Assembly: GCA_018064305.1 (NCBI GenBank)
Contig: JAGHVP010000231.1
Location: 1-8,448, forward strand
DNA length: 8,448 nt
Source: Candidatus Equibacterium intestinale
Lineage (GTDB): Bacteria; Bacteroidota; Bacteroidia; Bacteroidales; UBA932
Direction: 5' to 3'
In this document: in pieces, positions 6,905-8,448 of the stretch
How positions within the stretch are numbered: the stretch's first letter is position 1
Layout: the number at the start of each line of letters is the position of its first letter
Position numbers and translations under genes: made by a program
The notes under the pieces: model-generated
What the model was told of the DNA's origin: nothing
What the model saw: the letters and a program-made list of their open reading frames with translations, nothing else
Databases searched by the model: none

Positions 6905-6932
6905 ATGATGCCACCTTTGCAGATGGCATCAT
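6905..6932 (-). terminator. Nine-base-pair hairpin after the peptidase gene, possible attenuator or partial terminator
   Basis: On the minus strand ATGATGCCA (6932-6924) pairs perfectly with TGGCATCAT (6913-6905) around a 10-base loop. The hairpin starts four bases after the TAG stop of the M56/TonB gene and is followed by the moderately T-rich CAATTATTTTGC. The T tract is interrupted, so read-through to the next gene is likely. The hairpin may lower downstream expression or protect the 3' end of the peptidase message. No convincing promoter was found between it and the ATG at 6868. Confidence 0.45.
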
Positions 6933-6936
6933 AACA

Positions 6937-8448
6937 CTACTGCAATATATAGTCCACTGCAACACATATTGTGGTGGCGACTGGTTTGCCGTCCACCTCG
7001 CCAGGTGTCCATCTGGGTGATGAAGCGACCAGCAGCGTTGCAGCTGCCCCGAGCTCACGGCAGGCGCGGTATCCTTCCGCCATCACATCGGAGACCCTGC
7101 CATCTGAGTTGACTTTGAAAAAGACGTGGCCTTGACCTGCCGAACCTGCCGCCTTTGCATTTGCGGGGTAATCTGCATGCTGGATGATCCACTTTGAGAA
7201 TTCAGACAAATCTCCACCGTTGAACTCAGGCTGTTTTGTGAGTTTGAAATATTCCACAGGCTCCTCATCTGTAGTCAGTCCGTTTGATTCAGCATAACCT
7301 TTACCATACGCGACTACCGCCACCGGCTCAACAATTCCGAACGGGGGCAGTTCTTTAGTATATTTTTCAGGGTGCTGCTGCTTCTCTTTCTCGACTGACT
7401 CCTGACAGTCAAACTTGACACCCATAACACCACACGACCTATATAACGAGTCAAGATCAATAACCTTGCTCATATCGACAGATTCATCAATCGACATCTC
7501 CAAGCGCTTTGCCTTGGACAACATATCAAGACGTCTATTGTATCTCTTCAAGTTCATGACGGCACGTACCTTGTCCCCCAGCTTATCAGGAGAGACCTTG
7601 CGGCCATTTAAATAGTAAACCGGCTCGCCGCTCTCCTCGGTGATCATGACATTGAATGTTTTGTCCTTGGAGTTGCCATTATCACCACGGTCATAGACTG
7701 TTTCGGCATTCAATGCCAGTGCACCGCAAAGGAGCGGCAGGATGTAGATGGCTCTGAGTCCCTTCAGAATTGAAACTTTTGATCTGGTCATCATTGTAAT
7801 TCGATTTTTAAGTGTACTGTGATTAAAACTGTTGGTGATGGAATAGCCGCTCGCTCCGGCCGCTTTTCTTATCAATGAGTATTGATATTCCTTTATATCC
7901 GCGCCGCCTGTGAGAACCGCGTCGTCGGCTTCATATTCATATAAGGTCTTCAGGTCTGATTTCAGGAGCCACATCGAAGGGTTGAACCACTGCATCGCCG
8001 ACAGGCACTCCACAACAAGCAGCTCCTTTGCATGCCCCAGCCTTATGTGCGCCCTTTCATGCTCCAGCATATAGCTGTTGGCAGCTTCATAGTCAACCCT
8101 TGAGAGGAAAATATAACGCATCCAGCTGAACGGAGGGATATCCTCATCAAGTACAACGACAGTGCTGCCAGAAGTGTCTTCGTGGTGTTCTCCGGATGAT
8201 ATCTTCCTCCTCAACTTGAAAATGTCAATGGCAACCTTGGAAAGCACTGCAATAACCCCCAGCAGGTACGCAACCGCAGCCAGAAGCCACCAGTCCATGC
8301 CAGTGGCGGCAGTTTCGGCGGCGTTCCAGACCGTTGCCGGCGCATCAATGCCTGCTCCGGAGGCTGCCAGCTCGGGCTGAATGGTCTGCTGCAGCTCCCG
8401 GGATGTCATCTGCGTCTGCTGCTGCGCCTGAGCGGGTCTGTGTACTGT
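6937..8448 (-). CDS. BlaR1-type M56 membrane metallopeptidase fused to a TonB C-terminal domain (5' end beyond window)
   Basis: The frame is open to the right edge, so the 503 visible codons are partial. The ATG at 8409 is unlikely to be the true start because the first pair of membrane helices usual in this family is missing. In order, using visible-residue numbers: a Gln-rich loop (~1-23); a helix ~53-77 (LLAAVAYLLGVIAVLSKVAI); the M56 zinc-peptidase core with FSWMRYIFLS, the HExxH motif HERAH (130-134), WFNPSMW, and EYEAD (171-175) supplying the probable third zinc ligand; the SFNHSTLKNRI segment; a helix ~228-248; a periplasmic stretch of ~160 residues; and a TonB_C domain (~407-503) with PEFNGGDLSEFSKWI, DYPANAKAAG and RWTPGEVDGKPV. 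By family analogy with BlaR1/MecR1, the peptidase faces the cytoplasm and cleaves a repressor after a periplasmic signal. The TonB-like end may instead contact outer-membrane proteins. All catalytic residues look intact. A BlaI/MecI-like repressor gene would be expected just to the right, but it is not visible here. Confidence 0.92.
   Translation of the reverse strand, partial: TVHRPAQAQQQTQMTSRELQQTIQPELAASGAGIDAPATVWNAAETAATGMDWWLLAAVAYLLGVIAVLSKVAIDIFKLRRKISSGEHHEDTSGSTVVVLDEDIPPFSWMRYIFLSRVDYEAANSYMLEHERAHIRLGHAKELLVVECLSAMQWFNPSMWLLKSDLKTLYEYEADDAVLTGGADIKEYQYSLIRKAAGASGYSITNSFNHSTLKNRITMMTRSKVSILKGLRAIYILPLLCGALALNAETVYDRGDNGNSKDKTFNVMITEESGEPVYYLNGRKVSPDKLGDKVRAVMNLKRYNRRLDMLSKAKRLEMSIDESVDMSKVIDLDSLYRSCGVMGVKFDCQESVEKEKQQHPEKYTKELPPFGIVEPVAVVAYGKGYAESNGLTTDEEPVEYFKLTKQPEFNGGDLSEFSKWIIQHADYPANAKAAGSAGQGHVFFKVNSDGRVSDVMAEGYRACRELGAAATLLVASSPRWTPGEVDGKPVATTICVAVDYILQ

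Overview
The window looks like a chromosomal stretch from a member of Bacteroidota, most likely order Bacteroidales. The evidence is the gene content: a BlaR1-type M56 membrane peptidase fused to a TonB C-terminal domain, and two large outer-membrane beta-barrel proteins with carboxypeptidase-regulatory-like N-terminal domains and degenerate plug domains. Such genes are typical of that phylum. The start regions also mostly lack Shine-Dalgarno sequences. A genus cannot be named from this sequence alone.

All four genes are on the minus strand and are read from right to left. (1) 6937-8448: an M56 metallopeptidase/TonB fusion whose N-terminus lies beyond the right edge. (2) 6182-6868: a 228-residue exported protein made of two small beta-sandwich-like domains. 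(3) 3105-6185: a 1026-residue outer-membrane beta-barrel protein. (4) 264-3020: a second, roughly 918-residue barrel protein. Genes 2 and 3 overlap by four bases (ATGA), gene 1 to gene 2 is 68 bp, and gene 3 to gene 4 is 84 bp to the preferred start. A single operon is therefore likely. There is a strong hairpin after gene 1, and a possible internal promoter before gene 4. Bases 1-263 hold no gene but contain GC-rich direct and inverted repeats.

The most notable feature is that gene 2 is a near copy of the first ~235 residues of gene 3. The identity is roughly 58% counted by eye over the last ~135 residues, with the spacing of four cysteines conserved. The copy stops exactly where gene 3 continues into its plug and barrel. 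This is a tandem partial duplication that left a free-standing copy of the barrel's N-terminal module.

A working model, which is inference only: the M56/TonB protein in the inner membrane senses an envelope signal and cuts a substrate (by family analogy a BlaI/MecI-type repressor encoded to the right of the window), and its periplasmic TonB-like domain contacts the outer-membrane proteins. The free-standing module could bind the same partner as the matching N-terminus of gene 3. No SusD-like lipoprotein, transposase, tRNA, rRNA or CRISPR array is visible.
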